Assembly: GCF_003369915.1 (NCBI RefSeq)
Contig: NC_046674.1
Location: forward strand, 26,849,657-26,913,656
DNA: 64,000 nt
Direction of reading: 5' to 3'
From: Drosophila miranda
Lineage: Eukaryota; Arthropoda; Insecta; Diptera; Drosophilidae
Part shown: positions 21,868 to 33,890 of the stretch, piece after piece
Layout: every line of letters begins with the position of its first letter
How positions within the stretch are numbered: position 1 is the first letter of the stretch
The notes under the pieces: model-generated
Seen by the model: only the letters and a program-made list of their open reading frames with translations
What the model was told of the DNA's origin: nothing
The model's database searches: none
Position numbers and translations under genes: made by a program

Positions 21868-23199
21868 CTAAAATTTATCCTGAAATATGAACAGATTGTT
21901 GGTCGCGGCCACTGCGATGATATTCTCTTCGGGATGCCAGGCGGTGTTCAGAATTTTCTTGTTAAAGTCGAGACAGTCCACGCTGATCTCGTCTTTCTTC
22001 CGTTTGCCACCAGTGCAAACTTTTCGCGGCTTGAGCACCGTCTTCGGCTTGATGATGTCCCTGGAGGCCTCCAGCGTGACATCCTTTTTCGAGTTGCGAT
22101 CAAAGACACGGAAAAAGTTATTATAGCTGCCAGTCATGATCGAGCTATCCTTGCCGTTCCAACAGCACTCGAATTTGTCGAAAATGCAATCGTTCTCATA
22201 CAGCGAGCACAGTTTAGCGCGCAGGTATTCGTGGACCGGATAGGTCTCAATGGGCTTGGTTTCCATATGCAAGTCCCACACCTTGATGCTCAGATAGTCC
22301 CGGGAGATCATATAGCGACCAGAATTGCTCAGCTTCACATCACTGATGGAGCTGATTATCTCGCTGAAGAAGCTGCGATTCGTTGGATTCTCGGGCTCCT
22401 CGAACTGTTTGCTGTGCCGGTCGCATAACGCCGCCGAACGCATATCACATAAACGTATTGTGCCCTTGGAGCTCGAATAGACGAACACATTGCACTCGGT
22501 CGGATGGAATTCGGCTGCCGTGATCACCTCGGTGAGCTCCTCCATGTTGGTTGGCTTGATGTCGACAATGTTGTAGCTCTGATTGACCACCTCCAGGTTC
22601 CAGAGATTGATGCGCAAATCGTCGGCGGACAGGAAAGTCTCTTGATCGGAATTAACGCTAATTGAATTTATGTGATAGGTATCTGCATTGGCGAAGGTGC
22701 GACGCGGCGAGGCCTCCACCATCAGCGGTATCTGCTTCACAGAAGGAACTCGTAAGGCGGTTACATTTTGGGGATCCCTGATCAGACCGTTCTCCTTTTT
22801 CGTGTTGTAGCCCTCAAAGGACTTGTCGCGCTCGCTGACCTTCCACAACTTGACCGTCTTGTCGTTGGTGGAGAGCAGAAAGTGCACTGGGTTCTTCTGT
22901 TGCAGCCATCGGATTTTGTTGATCTTCTCCTCGATCTCCAGCGACTTGAGGTAATCGAATTCGGGCTCGTGCGATTGGAATGTCGAATAGACATTGTATT
23001 CGCCGCGTCGCGGATTGGCGGCTTTCGAGGCAGGATCACGCTGAAAGATGACGACGCGACCGCCCTTGTCGCCGGTGGCCAGCAGCTCGCCATCGTGATT
23101 GAATTCCACGCAGGATATGATATCCGCATCTGTGACATCATCGTCCAAGGCGCCCTTAATCTGTGAGAAGCACCAGGACGCCTCTCCATTACCGGCCAT
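21868..23199 (-). CDS. tws: twins / PP2A B55 retrocopy, copy 2
   Basis: Full-length 443-codon B55 with the same leader and trailer as copy 1. Differences: KKENG for KEENG, NADTYH for NAHTYH, and KILN as in copies 1 and 3. The in-frame AGO2 fusion (21868-23580 open) is kept. Confidence 0.92.
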   Translation of the reverse strand: MAGNGEASWCFSQIKGALDDDVTDADIISCVEFNHDGELLATGDKGGRVVIFQRDPASKAANPRRGEYNVYSTFQSHEPEFDYLKSLEIEEKINKIRWLQQKNPVHFLLSTNDKTVKLWKVSERDKSFEGYNTKKENGLIRDPQNVTALRVPSVKQIPLMVEASPRRTFANADTYHINSISVNSDQETFLSADDLRINLWNLEVVNQSYNIVDIKPTNMEELTEVITAAEFHPTECNVFVYSSSKGTIRLCDMRSAALCDRHSKQFEEPENPTNRSFFSEIISSISDVKLSNSGRYMISRDYLSIKVWDLHMETKPIETYPVHEYLRAKLCSLYENDCIFDKFECCWNGKDSSIMTGSYNNFFRVFDRNSKKDVTLEASRDIIKPKTVLKPRKVCTGGKRKKDEISVDCLDFNKKILNTAWHPEENIIAVAATNNLFIFQDKF

Positions 23200-24253
23200 G
23201 ACAGTTGAACAGTTTGAACAGGAACAGTGTTGCTGATTCTGCTCTAAATAGTCAATGATCGTCATGGCCTTCGGAAAGGACTTGTGCGATATGTCCACAT
23301 TGACAAACGGGCGATCGCCAAGCACAAATGTTTGATAGAGCCCAACCAGAGCTTCGTAGCCGTCGTTAAGATCAAAGGCACTTCCGGGCTCAGACCCTTT
23401 GAAGAAGGAGCGACCGGCGCGTATGGCGGTGTTATGACAGGGTGCTGCCAACACATCCTCCAGACACTGCAAGGCTCGCATGGGCTTGTCATATATCTTA
23501 TCCTTCATATAGCTGTAAAAATGGAAAATTGCATTATGCCGATTCTCTGCCGACACATTTCGTTCAGTATAACGGTCCACTCACCTTCTCAGCGAGTTCA
23601 GATCGACCTCCAAGTCCTCCGTCTCCTTGAGTTCCAGAGTGTAATTCAAGATACGGCCATGGCGATCTGTTACCTGGACGGCAGGAAAGCAAGTTTCACT
23701 TCAAAGGTGCATCAAGCTCGGCGACAACACAACAACACTTACTTTCACTTCTTGGCCCTGGGAGCTGCATTTTAGCTTCACAACTGAGTAGCACGATGCA
23801 CGTCCATAAAATGCGGCAATCGCACCGCCCAAGTGTTCAACTCTGTACTGCTCAAAAGCCTGACGATAGAACTTCTTAGGACGCTCTGGCGTGATCTTCA
23901 CATCGTAGTGATAGGCCACCGCAGGCATTTTGTCCAAGTTAACGTCGAGATAATTGACAGATACTTGACCAGGTTTTCCCAAAGTTCCACGCGGCTGAGG
24001 CAGACCTCTGCCCTGGGCTCCTGGCCATTGGGGGAGTTCGCCTTGCGGCTGGCGAGAACTATAGAGCTGGGAGCCTCCTTGGCGTTGTTGATTGCCGCCC
24101 TGTCCTCGCTGTTGTCCTGCGTGCTGTTGTCGGTTCTGTTTTTCCATAGCATCGCTGTGTGGCTGCTGCTGCTTCTCTTCCTCCTTCTGCAAGCCAGAGG
24201 CGGCAGGACCTCCATTTGGGGGTGAGTAGCCTGTTCTCCATCCGCACCAGCAG
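23200..24253 (-). CDS. AGO2: Argonaute-2, 5' half fused to tws, copy 2
   Basis: Exons 24253-23743, 23673-23585 and 23512 downward. A one-base loss in the G-run near 24219 shifts the frame at the extreme N-terminus, but the MEKQNRQQ Met downstream still opens the whole N domain. AFYGRASC replaces AFDGRASC, and FFKGSEPG replaces FFKRSEPG. The frame then runs through IDYLEQ into tws. Confidence 0.8.
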
Positions 24254-26292
24254 CTAAAGATTCGTGAAGAGAGAAAGAATTGATGGTAAACAATCGATAC
24301 ACGGACCTGCGCTAAAAAGATCTAAAACAAAACAAAATATCCTCCAATATCCAAAATTGACGTGTAGAATTATTTTGTAACTAAATGTCAAACCTTCATT
24401 CTTACCCATATGAAATGGGAACAATCAAGTATGCCTTTGAATGAAATGTCAAAATTTAAAAAAAAACAAATATTTTTTTTTATTTTTTCAATTTTACTAA
24501 ATTTGACCGAGTCCTGGATCCTACTATGCGATGGAAACATAACTTATGTAGGGATCTAGGGGGTTTTCGCTGTTGTTGGAACCGCACACGTATCGCATAT
24601 TTACCGAATTTGTACCAAAAGGTACAACTCCACCTGCCTTTTTGTTGATGTTGTTGCAGGGGCTTCCCGACAACCCGACAACCCGCTTCAGGGTTTTTGG
24701 TTTTTAAAAATTCCCACTGCTGCTTTTAATTTTGTATTTCACTTACTATTTTCTTTTTCCATTTTTCTTTTTCTTTTCGATTTTATATCCTTTCCCGACG
24801 ACTGAACTGTTTCGAATGACTGAAATATTTATTTCCTGTTGGCTAAACTTTTTGCTCTTTGTTTGTCGTATAACACTGTGCTGTGTGATCGATTCCAATA
24901 ATCTTGTAGTCGAGTCTGTTTGTTTATGATTCAGTTTTATCAGGTGTGCAGTTAGTTATCGCTCAATTAAAAACTTCGACTTTCATTTCCTAGTAACGCT
25001 CTCAGAAAAACCAGAAAATTAGTTAGCGCTAATGCACATATGTATGTACCTCCAGCATTTAAACCAAATGGGCAGTGTAGTATGGTGTCGGAAGACAGAG
25101 CTGGACGTTCACAGCCTAAAGTCGTCGCTTTTCTCCTTGCACCGATCCGCTAAAATGAACGCTAAAATATAACGTTTTAGACATGCTATGGAGTCGCTCC
25201 ATGCAGCCCTGATCATTGATCCACGATCACCGATCCCTATCGCCAGAGCCAAATCCGGCTGCATATTGCGTTGAACGCGTGGGAGTCTCAGTTCAGATTG
25301 GTTTCGATTCGCCAGCCAGTTCCTATCTATATGAATTTTGTTTGGGTCAGCTTATCTGTGAATATAGCCTGGGGGCTCTCATCTTCTATCTGAGCTGTAC
25401 CACCTCGCACCACGCTCCTTTATCCCTCGCATTTAAGTACTTTAAGTCCTTGGATATGTACACCGCCGCGGATACGTTATATTTGTAAAATGTAATTCCT
25501 CCCAACTGCATCCTCGCAGTCTCCCCAGTTAATCAGCGAAACAGCTCCTGCTCTTATACTGCGCCTATGCACTGCCCTACCCTACCCTACCATCATTGTA
25601 GAAACCCCCACTAGTCGTAGTTTACGGTTTAAGCGAATTTTTGATAGTTTCTAAGTGGAAAATAAAATACAAAATCCACAACAGATTATATCATTCTTTC
25701 CTTATTCCGTCACTGCGCGAGACGCCCGCTTAGAGTCCGTGAAGAAGAGATATCAATTGGATTGGATAATATACTAAGTATATCCCTGAGGAATTTTTTT
25801 GCATTTAACAAAACGAAATGAAAGAATTGTTTATATCGGACTATCGGTCTATCTATTATAAATAATATCTACTCGTACTCGTATTCAAAGTCAAAATTCT
25901 CGTACCATCTGCAGGGGTATATCAAGACAAGAATTCTTTAGCTACGAATATGTTCAATTCCCCAGAATTTGCGCGAGTATATGAGTATACCATTATTTAT
26001 ACAGGTTCAGATATTATTGGAGGGATGGATGGGCGCGATTATTATTTTTCGTACATCCAATACCAGTGACCTGGGACTTCCTTTCTGATGACCTGTGGGG
26101 AAATCTCCTGCGCCTGTGCCTGTGACTAGTCCAGGGGATCTCCGAAACCCCTTACAGAAGAGGCTAAAGGAGGAGGGAGAGGCCACACGCACACAAATGT
26201 TAGTCAGTCATATCGAATCGAATCGGATCGTGGACAGCTTATAGTTACCTATTTCTTCGGTGGATTGCAGCTCGAGGCCAAGCAATACAACC
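24254..26292. other. Roughly 2 kb without a supported gene, copy 2
   Basis: Same content as 5739-7778 with scattered substitutions. The protein-like minus frame ending HWYWMYEK recurs (stop near 26042). Confidence 0.4.
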
Positions 26293-26890
26293 TCATTGGT
26301 CTCTGTACAAATTGCGACTTGTGGTATTGTATTGCTGGTCCCATTTTTCCTCCCAGCTAAGAAGATTCCCGACAGCGATAGCAGGCTCTTTTGGATTGTC
26401 CATGGGATGCTTGCGCTTGCGTCCGTTGGGTTGCCCAATGGGTGGCCATGGCTCTGGCAATATCGACCTGCTGAGCTCCTCGTCGATTTTTTCCTTACGC
26501 TCCATCACTTGTTTTTTCCATGCTTCCTCCCACACAAGAAGATCGTGAACAGCCTTTTCGTCAACCGGATTGCACCCTGGTCTGGGCTGCCAAGCGCTGG
26601 GGGTTAGGCAAGGTGGGGAACTATAGACTTATAACTCTGTGAATGAAACCCGAGTCTGCTTTAAGTTTTTCGCTGCAGTGGATAGGATATATACATCATG
26701 TGCAGCTTATGCGATAGCCTACCGAGTATTTCTGCAGAAGATGCATCTTCTTACCTTGAAATTTCATCGTTGACGTCATTCTGCGTTTCATCCTCGAATA
26801 ATGCACTGAAATATAGAATTTTTGCATAGTGTTTTGCATGAAAATGAAATGAAAATGTTCTTTTAAATACCTCATAATTTCTTGCTCCAT
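26293..26890 (-). CDS. Unrecognised three-exon gene, 124 aa, copy 2
   Basis: Exons 26890-26871, 26805-26755 and 26596-26293, intact. Exon 2 reads EDETQNDVND where copy 1 reads EDKAQNDIND. Confidence 0.6.
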
Positions 26891-27623
26891 GATCTTCCTT
26901 TTTTGTTGTATTCTCGCTCTGTCCTAATTCTCTGGTGTTTGTATTGTTCAGATGGCTCCTTTTAATTGAATCCTTTTTTTACCAATGAAGTGGAGTGGAA
27001 ATATTGGTTTTTTACTTGTCACAAAAAATGCAACTCTGGCTTGGACTGAGCACTGGCCCAACACTGCTCAGCGTTAAGCCCAATCAAGTCACGAAACGTC
27101 TTTTAACACATATGTATATGTTCCGTGCACCGATGAACTTTTCCTGTACTGTACTGTTTTCTCCACTTTTTTGTTTGTTGCTGTTTGTTGATTAATTAAT
27201 AATACAAAGGGGTTGCGTTATGGTTTGATCCATTCTCTATATTTTCCTAATTTTCTCACGCGGACCGCACTGAACCTATTTTATGCACTTACTTTCTACG
27301 AGGAAAACACTCTGGATCTGGCTTCGGGACCGGCTCAATTGCAGCAACATATTGCTACTTCACTTCACAGAAGGTCCAAAAGTCCTAGCCTGAATGAGTT
27401 TAAAGTATTGTGGCTCTTAACGAATAGCGTGGCATATAAGACGCATTAAATTTAACAGCTAACAATGTAAGGACATCATTTCATATATTGGTTCATATAT
27501 CCTGTGTGAACAAAATTTTCATAAAATCATAAAAGCTCCGCTTAGAGTACGACGCTACAACCGACCAACTCAATAAGGAGTTACCATCATAACCGATCAT
27601 AGACATCATTTTATGCAGATAAC
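26891..27623. other. Spacer upstream of the 65-aa gene, copy 2
   Basis: Includes the 125 bp (around 26955-27085) missing from copy 1 and the empty site of the copy 1 LINE at about 27156-27170. No supported gene. Confidence 0.4.
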
Positions 27624-27899
27624 ATGGAGGAAATGAAAGAGGTAAGAGAGATGATATTTATCAACAAAAAAAAACATTTTAATTTGGTAAAAAAAAAAAT
27701 ATCTATATTTACATTTTAGGTTCTTGAAACGCTGAACCCAGAAGATTCTGAATCTATTGAGCTGGGAAAAGATCTGGTAGAAGCGAAGGTGCTACCATTA
27801 GCAAAGTCAATGGATTCATTTAAGGAAGCTGAAAATATTGTTTATAACATAACTGGTGGTTTTGGAATGGATTTCAAAACGTCAGAGCCTCTTAAATAA
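27624..27899 (+). CDS. Unrecognised two-exon small gene, 65 aa, copy 2
   Basis: Exons 27624-27641 and 27720-27899, both splice sites kept. Reads SIELGKDLVEA where copy 1 reads STELAKELVEA. Confidence 0.6.
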
Positions 27900-28453
27900 T
27901 AATTTAGAGAAAATGTTGTATATATCCTCTAGTTTACTAGTTGACAATTGTTAATCAAATTTCAATATATATATCACCTTTAAATCGTTTTTATATTATT
28001 GTGATTTGATTAACATATGCATATTTTGGCATATATCTTGCGGATGGAGACTGGGCAACTGCACGGAGAACGTCAGTAGTGATTTTGGGAATGAAGATTC
28101 AGCGGCATTTAGATTTTATATTATTTATTGGTTTGTATTAAGCCCAAAACGAAGCCAAGCCTCGAAAACCATCGACTACGATTCGCTTTTAACGCATACA
28201 TTGTACAATGTGCAGTATTAAATAAAAAGTTTAAAATGGAAAAAAAGTTATAAAATATTTTATTTTATTGAGATGTAATTGGGATGTAGATAACAGTGGC
28301 GCCATTCGGTTTTATTCATTTTCTGACAGTCTGGCAGCGCCTATACACAGCTGCTGAAGCGAAAGCACCGTTATACTGTACAAATGTAGGCAATGTGAAA
28401 ATAATTAAATAAATCGAAAATCTCTCATTATGAGTTAATTTTCAGTAGCTAAT
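27900..28453. other. Trailer and spacer, copy 2
   Basis: As 13756-14310: 3' UTR of the 65-aa gene with AATAAA, then AT-rich sequence. Nothing else seen. Confidence 0.4.
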
Positions 28454-29315
28454 CGACAAATTGAGCTTGTGCTTACCACGCCGAAGCGCAATCACTTGCT
28501 TAAGGATGTTCCCCCATCCGCACCAGGTGTCAGATTCTCGGCCGCGGTGGTACTGTTTTTAAGTCAATTTATCGCGGTATTTTTGACCCAATAAAATGGA
28601 TATATCTTATTGATCGCCTCTGAACTATGAACAGATTACTCCGCTCGAAGATTATCAAGGGACAGGCTGTCTGTACGCTGCACAATAAGTCGCATTTGCT
28701 GAATTTGGATCGCACAAACATTGTGCGTCTCATAATAACAGAGTCCGCTGTTGCCTTTAGTATTATCGTTATGGAGTGTCCGTAGGATACTGGACACGCT
28801 AGCGTTGGCGTTCATCCACAGAGTGCTGTATGTGATTCGGTTGGACATTGTGGCTGCTCTGCGCTACTGTGTGCTCAACGTGCTCCGCGTGGACTTCAAG
28901 CCTGCCAAAATTTTGGTAACTGCCAGCGCAACTACATTTCCAAGCTGTGCTACATAAGGTCATACATTAAAATTGGCGAGTTTTGAGCCCGCCAGAGCCA
29001 GAGCAATGCCAGGGCACCCTGTCTCTGCAAGCCCTGCGCTCGGATCCACTTTCAGGCGCCTCGGCCACTCCCTGGTTTGGCATGTGTCAAATGCAGTGCA
29101 GTCGCTGCAACGACTCCATCACTTACCAAGTGGTCAAGCCCTCTCCGGCGACTACCCCAAGAGAGCACCCCTCGTCGGCTGTAACCGGAGAAGGGGATTT
29201 TGTACGTGAGTGAAAGCAGTTCTCGGGCGGATATATTAGCGTGCCGCAATCTAAATTTCAAAACATCGTGCAGCAGTAGCCGTGAGCTAAAGAGGAAGCA
29301 CACGCAGAACAGATA
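28454..29315 (+). pseudogene. Mos-type kinase relic, copy 3
   Basis: As copy 2, but bases before GTACTG near 28548 are lost, adding a frameshift just ahead of the glycine-loop segment. Reads LDRTNIVRLI, like copies 4 and 5, yet keeps the GGAGAAGG segment near 29186 found in copies 1 and 2. Confidence 0.5.
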
Positions 29316-29666
29316 AACGCTTTATTTTGATAGTCCGGCGCTATCGGATCTCAACCTAAGCTGCTGGGGGATCGAGCCTAATTTCCACACGAGCCCTATT
29401 CTTCTGAGGAATAACCTGGAGCTCATCTTGAGCAGAAGCTCTAACGCCGGCTTGCTTTTCGGCTTATGTCATGATTAGGTCGTGTTCGTTTGTAATTTGT
29501 TTGTATTATTTGCACTGTTTTATAAGCAATTACCATAGCAATCTTTCGATTGATTGATCTTTGATTAAATTTTACATTAGGGGCAAGACAGGTGTGGGTC
29601 AATAATTTATATTTTGTAACTTCTTTTTCGTTTAGAAGAAGTGAAGATATTTTGTTAGTTTTCTGC

Positions 29667-31248
29667 CTAAACAAAATACATAGGGTTCGTCTTCATGAAC
29701 TCTGGCATTATCAAACGCTTTGCGTACTCCTCCTGGGGAGAACGAAACTTGGTGCAGCTGGAAGAAAAGCAGTCAAGATGACATTATCAGAACGAAAATA
29801 TGAAACAATAATAATAATAATATCGCACCCAGTAAGGTAGACACGTCCACGTGCCGCAGCCAAATGTGCCAAATATGCCGGAGCCGGATAAGACACTGCG
29901 CGGTTGCAACGAGGAAACATGTGACAAAGATTGTATGTCAATTTCTGCAGTACATCAATATCCAAGTTGCCCGTATTCTCGATTACGGTGTAACGCGTCG
30001 GCTTGGCCGTCCCCTGAATCGACTGATGGCTGACCATGAAGAACTGCATCTCATTGGGATGGACAATGGTGCGATCGACGACGGTTCCCGGAACAACGTT
30101 GTTGAACTTGTTGTATTGCGATGGAACTCCGTTCGGAAAGAAGCGCGTATGATGCCGCTTAACTACAATGACGCAGCAAATCTTGGGCTTAGTGTGCAGC
30201 TGAAAGGAGGCGAAGGTCGATTAGTGATATACAATTACAAGGTTTCTGGATGCAAGAGTTCAACTTACCTTGCTGCAGGCGGCAGAAATTCCCCTCAACT
30301 CTTTATTCTTGATGTTGGGAAACTGGCCATCGCTTACGCCATCACGATAATAGATTATGTGCTCGGGGTAGGATTGTTGGAACTTATGAAGTTCATCCTT
30401 GTAGTACAGTTTCTCGGCCTTGGCATCCAGGCACAGATTGACTTTGCGACTCTTCTGAAGAACCTGCCACGAAAATTAGGCAGGATCCTGCAATGCAATG
30501 CAAAGAACTTACCATCTTCTGAAGCTCGTCCACATACAGGTAGTTAATCTTGCCGTAGAGTATGGCCCATTTATGTGACTTTGGCTTGGGTTCAAGGAAT
30601 TGAATGCCGTCCATGCGCCACGAACCGTTCCTCACCGAGGCCAAATTGTTTTTGTACTCAATCTGAGGCGCATTGAGCGTGCGTGTATTCACGACGATGA
30701 AGTCACTGCCCAGACGTATGCCAAAGTGGCTGATGGTCGGGTCTAAATTGTGCCTGAAATATTCCATCAAGCGGATGATCTTGGCCTTCCTCTCGTTGGT
30801 GGAAGTGGCAGCATACTTAATCATGGCCGCCACCTGATTAGCTCCATCCTTGCGCTGCGATACGATGAAAAGAAATCAAATCAGGAAATGATTTGCAGTG
30901 AAAGAAACTAGTTGAACTCACATTCAGTGTCTGCCCATCCTCAATGCGACATAGTTCGATAGGCAAGTAAATGTGCTTCAACGGCGGCCCAACATGCAAG
31001 CAGAGAAGGTTCGGAAACTTTAAATTATACTGCCGAGACTTGTAGTACTCTGCAACGGTCATTTCTTTTCCATCCAGCTCAAATGTCTGAGTGCTAGCCG
31101 GAACCTTACAAAGCCCGTTGACTCTGAAGACGCGCGGGGCGCTGCCAAGACAGGCAGGCGGCTCGTAAATTATATTTATGCCCGTTAGGAATGATTCAAT
31201 ATCAGAACGCTTATAGTCAAGATTTGTGCTTTTGTCAATTTTCTGTTA
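29667..31248 (-). CDS. AGO2: Argonaute-2, 3' half with in-frame PIWI deletion, copy 3
   Basis: Exons: about 31248-30922, 30854-30513, 30463-30269 (195 nt instead of 648), 30199-29829 and 29757-29667. The 453-nt deletion is in frame: EKLYYKDE joins directly to LHKFQQSYPEHII. It removes the start of PIWI including GADVTHP, the first slicer Asp, while RDGVSDGQF and AYLAHL remain. The remaining frame is open to MYFV. A slicing-dead product would be expected if it were made. Confidence 0.82.
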
Positions 31249-31528
31249 TTTTTTGTAAGATTTTGGATGGATGGCGGCCGGGCCTGAAAGAGGTGTAATT
31301 TAACAAACAACAAACGATTTGAATTTAAAGAAAACAAAAGAATCGAATTAACATTAAAATTAAAATGAGGCGACCTCTGCCAAGGCAGTGGCTCCAGTGG
31401 CTCCAGTGGTTACAGTGGCTCCAGTGACTGCTTTGGCTGAGGCTCAGGCGTGTTTTTGTTGGCGGTTCTGGCTGCTGTTGTTGTGGTTGTGGGCGTGTGA
31501 TTCCGGTGTGAGGTTTATAGAGTGTTGG

Positions 31529-32860
31529 CTAAAATTTATCCTGAAATATGAACAGATTGTTGGTCGCGGCCACTGCGATGATATTCTCTTCGGGATGCCA
31601 GGCGGTGTTCAGAATTTTCTTGTTAAAGTCGAGACAGTCCACGCTGATCTCGTCTTTCTTCCGTTTGCCACCAGTGCAAACTTTTCGCGGCTTGAGCACC
31701 GTCTTCGGCTTGATGATGTCCCTGGAGGCCTCCAGCGTGACATCCTTTTTCGAGTTGCGATCAAAGACACGGAAAAAGTTATTATAGCTGCCAGTCATGA
31801 TCGAGCTATCCTTGCCGTTCCAACAGCACTCGAATTTGTCGAAAATGCAATCGTTCTCATACAGCGAGCACAGTTTAGCGCGCAGGTATTCGTGGACCGG
31901 ATAGGTCTCAATGGGCTTGGTTTCCATATGCAAGTCCCACACCTTGATGCTCAGATAGTCCCGGGAGATCATATAGCGACCAGAATTGCTCAGCTTCACA
32001 TCACTGATGGAGCTGATTATCTCGCTGAAGAAGCTGCGATTCGTTGGATTCTCGGGCTCCTCGAACTGTTTGCTGTGCCGGTCGCATAACGCCGCCGAAC
32101 GCATATCACATAAACGTATTGTGCCCTTGGAGCTCGAATAGACGAACACATTGCACTCGGTCGGATGGAATTCGGCTGCCGTGATCACCTCGGTGAGCTC
32201 CTCCATGTTGGTTGGCTTGATGTCGACAATGTTGTAGCTCTGATTGACCACCTCCAGGTTCCAGAGATTGATGCGCAAATCGTCGGCGGACAGGAAAGTC
32301 TCTTGATCGGAATTAACGCTAATTGAATTTATGTGATAGGTATCTGCATTGGCGAAGGTGCGACGCGGCGAGGCCTCCACCATCAGCGGTATCTGCTTCA
32401 CAGAAGGAACTCGTAAGGCGGTTACATTTTGGGGATCCCTGATCAGACCGTTCTCCTCTTTCGTGTTGTAGCCCTCAAAGGACTTGTCGCGCTCGCTGAC
32501 CTTCCACAACTTGACCGTCTTGTCGTTGGTGGAGAGCAGAAAGTGCACTGGGTTCTTCTGTTGCAGCCATCGGATTTTGTTGATCTTCTCCTCGATCTCC
32601 AGCGACTTGAGGTAATCGAATTCGTGCTCGTGCGATTGGAATGTCGAATAGACATTGTATTCGCCGCGTCGCGGATTGGCGGCTTTCGAGGCAGGATCAC
32701 GCTGAAAGATGACGACGCGACCGCCCTTGTCGCCGGTGGCCAGCAGCTCGCCATCGTGATTGAATTCCACGCAGGATATGATATCCGCATCTGTGACATC
32801 ATCGTCCAAGGCGCCCTTAATCTGTGAGAAGCACCAGGACGCCTCTCCATTACCGGCCAT
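31529..32860 (-). CDS. tws: twins / PP2A B55 retrocopy, copy 3
   Basis: Full-length 443-codon B55. QSHEHEFDY replaces QSHEPEFDY, and NADTYH and KILN are as in copy 2. In-frame AGO2 fusion open over 31529-33241. Confidence 0.92.
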   Translation of the reverse strand: MAGNGEASWCFSQIKGALDDDVTDADIISCVEFNHDGELLATGDKGGRVVIFQRDPASKAANPRRGEYNVYSTFQSHEHEFDYLKSLEIEEKINKIRWLQQKNPVHFLLSTNDKTVKLWKVSERDKSFEGYNTKEENGLIRDPQNVTALRVPSVKQIPLMVEASPRRTFANADTYHINSISVNSDQETFLSADDLRINLWNLEVVNQSYNIVDIKPTNMEELTEVITAAEFHPTECNVFVYSSSKGTIRLCDMRSAALCDRHSKQFEEPENPTNRSFFSEIISSISDVKLSNSGRYMISRDYLSIKVWDLHMETKPIETYPVHEYLRAKLCSLYENDCIFDKFECCWNGKDSSIMTGSYNNFFRVFDRNSKKDVTLEASRDIIKPKTVLKPRKVCTGGKRKKDEISVDCLDFNKKILNTAWHPEENIIAVAATNNLFIFQDKF

Positions 32861-33890
32861 GACAGTTGAACAGTTTGAACAGGAACAGTGTTGCTGATTC
32901 TGCTCTAAATAGTCAATGATCGTCATGGCCTTCGGAAAGGACTTGTGCGATATGTCCACATTGACAAACGGGCGATCGCCAAGCACAAATGTTTGATAGA
33001 GCCCAACCAGAGCTTCGTAGCCGTCGTTAAGATCAAAGGCACTTCCGGGCTCAGACCCTTTGAAGAAGGAGCGACCGGCGCGTATGGCGGTGTTATGACA
33101 GGGTGCTGCCAACACATCCTCCAGACACTGCAAGGCTCGCATGGGCTTGTCATATATCTTATCCTTCATATAGCTGTAAAAATGGAAAATTGCATTATGC
33201 CGATTCTCTGCCGACACATTTCGTTCAGTATAACGGTCCACTCACCTTCTCAGCGAGTTCAGATCGACCTTGAGTTCCAGAGTGTAATTCAAGATACGGC
33301 CATGGCGATCTGTTACCTGGACGGCAGGAAAGCAAGTTTCACTTCAAAGGTGCATCAAGCTCGGCGACAACACAACAACACTTACTTTCACTTCTTGGCC
33401 CTGGGAGCTGCATTTTAGCTTCACAACTGAGTAGCACGATGCACGTCCATCAAATGCGGCAATCGCACCGCCCAAGTGTTCAACTCTGTACTGCTCAAAA
33501 GCCTGACGATAGAACTTCTTAGGACGCTCTGGCGTGATCTTCACATCGTAGGCCACCGCAGGCATTTTGTCCAAGTTAACGTCGAGATAATTGACAGATA
33601 CTTGACCAGGTTTTCCCAAAATTCCACGCGGCTGAGGCAGACCTCTGCCCTGGGCTCCTGGCCATTGGGGGAGTTCGCCTTGCGGCTGGCGAGAACTATA
33701 GAGCTGGGAGCCTCCTTGGCGTTGTTGATTGCCGCCCTGTCCTCGCTGTTGTCCTGCGTGCTGTTGTCGGTTCTGTTTTTCCATAGCATCGCTGTGTGGC
33801 TGCTGCTGCTTCTCTTCCTCCTTCTGCAAGCCAGAGGCGGCAGGACCTCCATTTGGGGGTGAGTAGCCTGTTCTCCATCCGCACCAGCAG
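32861..33890 (-). CDS. AGO2: Argonaute-2, 5' half fused to tws, copy 3 (in-frame indels)
   Basis: Exons 33890-33386, 33316-33246 and 33173 downward. Compared with copy 1, exon 33316-33246 lacks 18 nt (six codons after LNYTLELK), and the N-domain exon lacks 6 nt (VAYDVKI for VAYHYDVKI). Both are multiples of three, so the chimera frame survives. The G-run frameshift near 33856 matches copy 2, and the MEKQ start is still usable. Confidence 0.8.

Larger units (their letters stand above)
14493..28630. repeat. Tandem unit, copy 2
   Basis: 14.1 kb, about 10.1 kb without the LINE at 16098-20116. It matches copy 1 at constant offset 14492 up to the LINE and 18516 beyond it. The kinase relic's N-terminal part (from 14311) belongs biologically with this copy but lies before the coordinate chosen as unit start. 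Confidence 0.97.
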
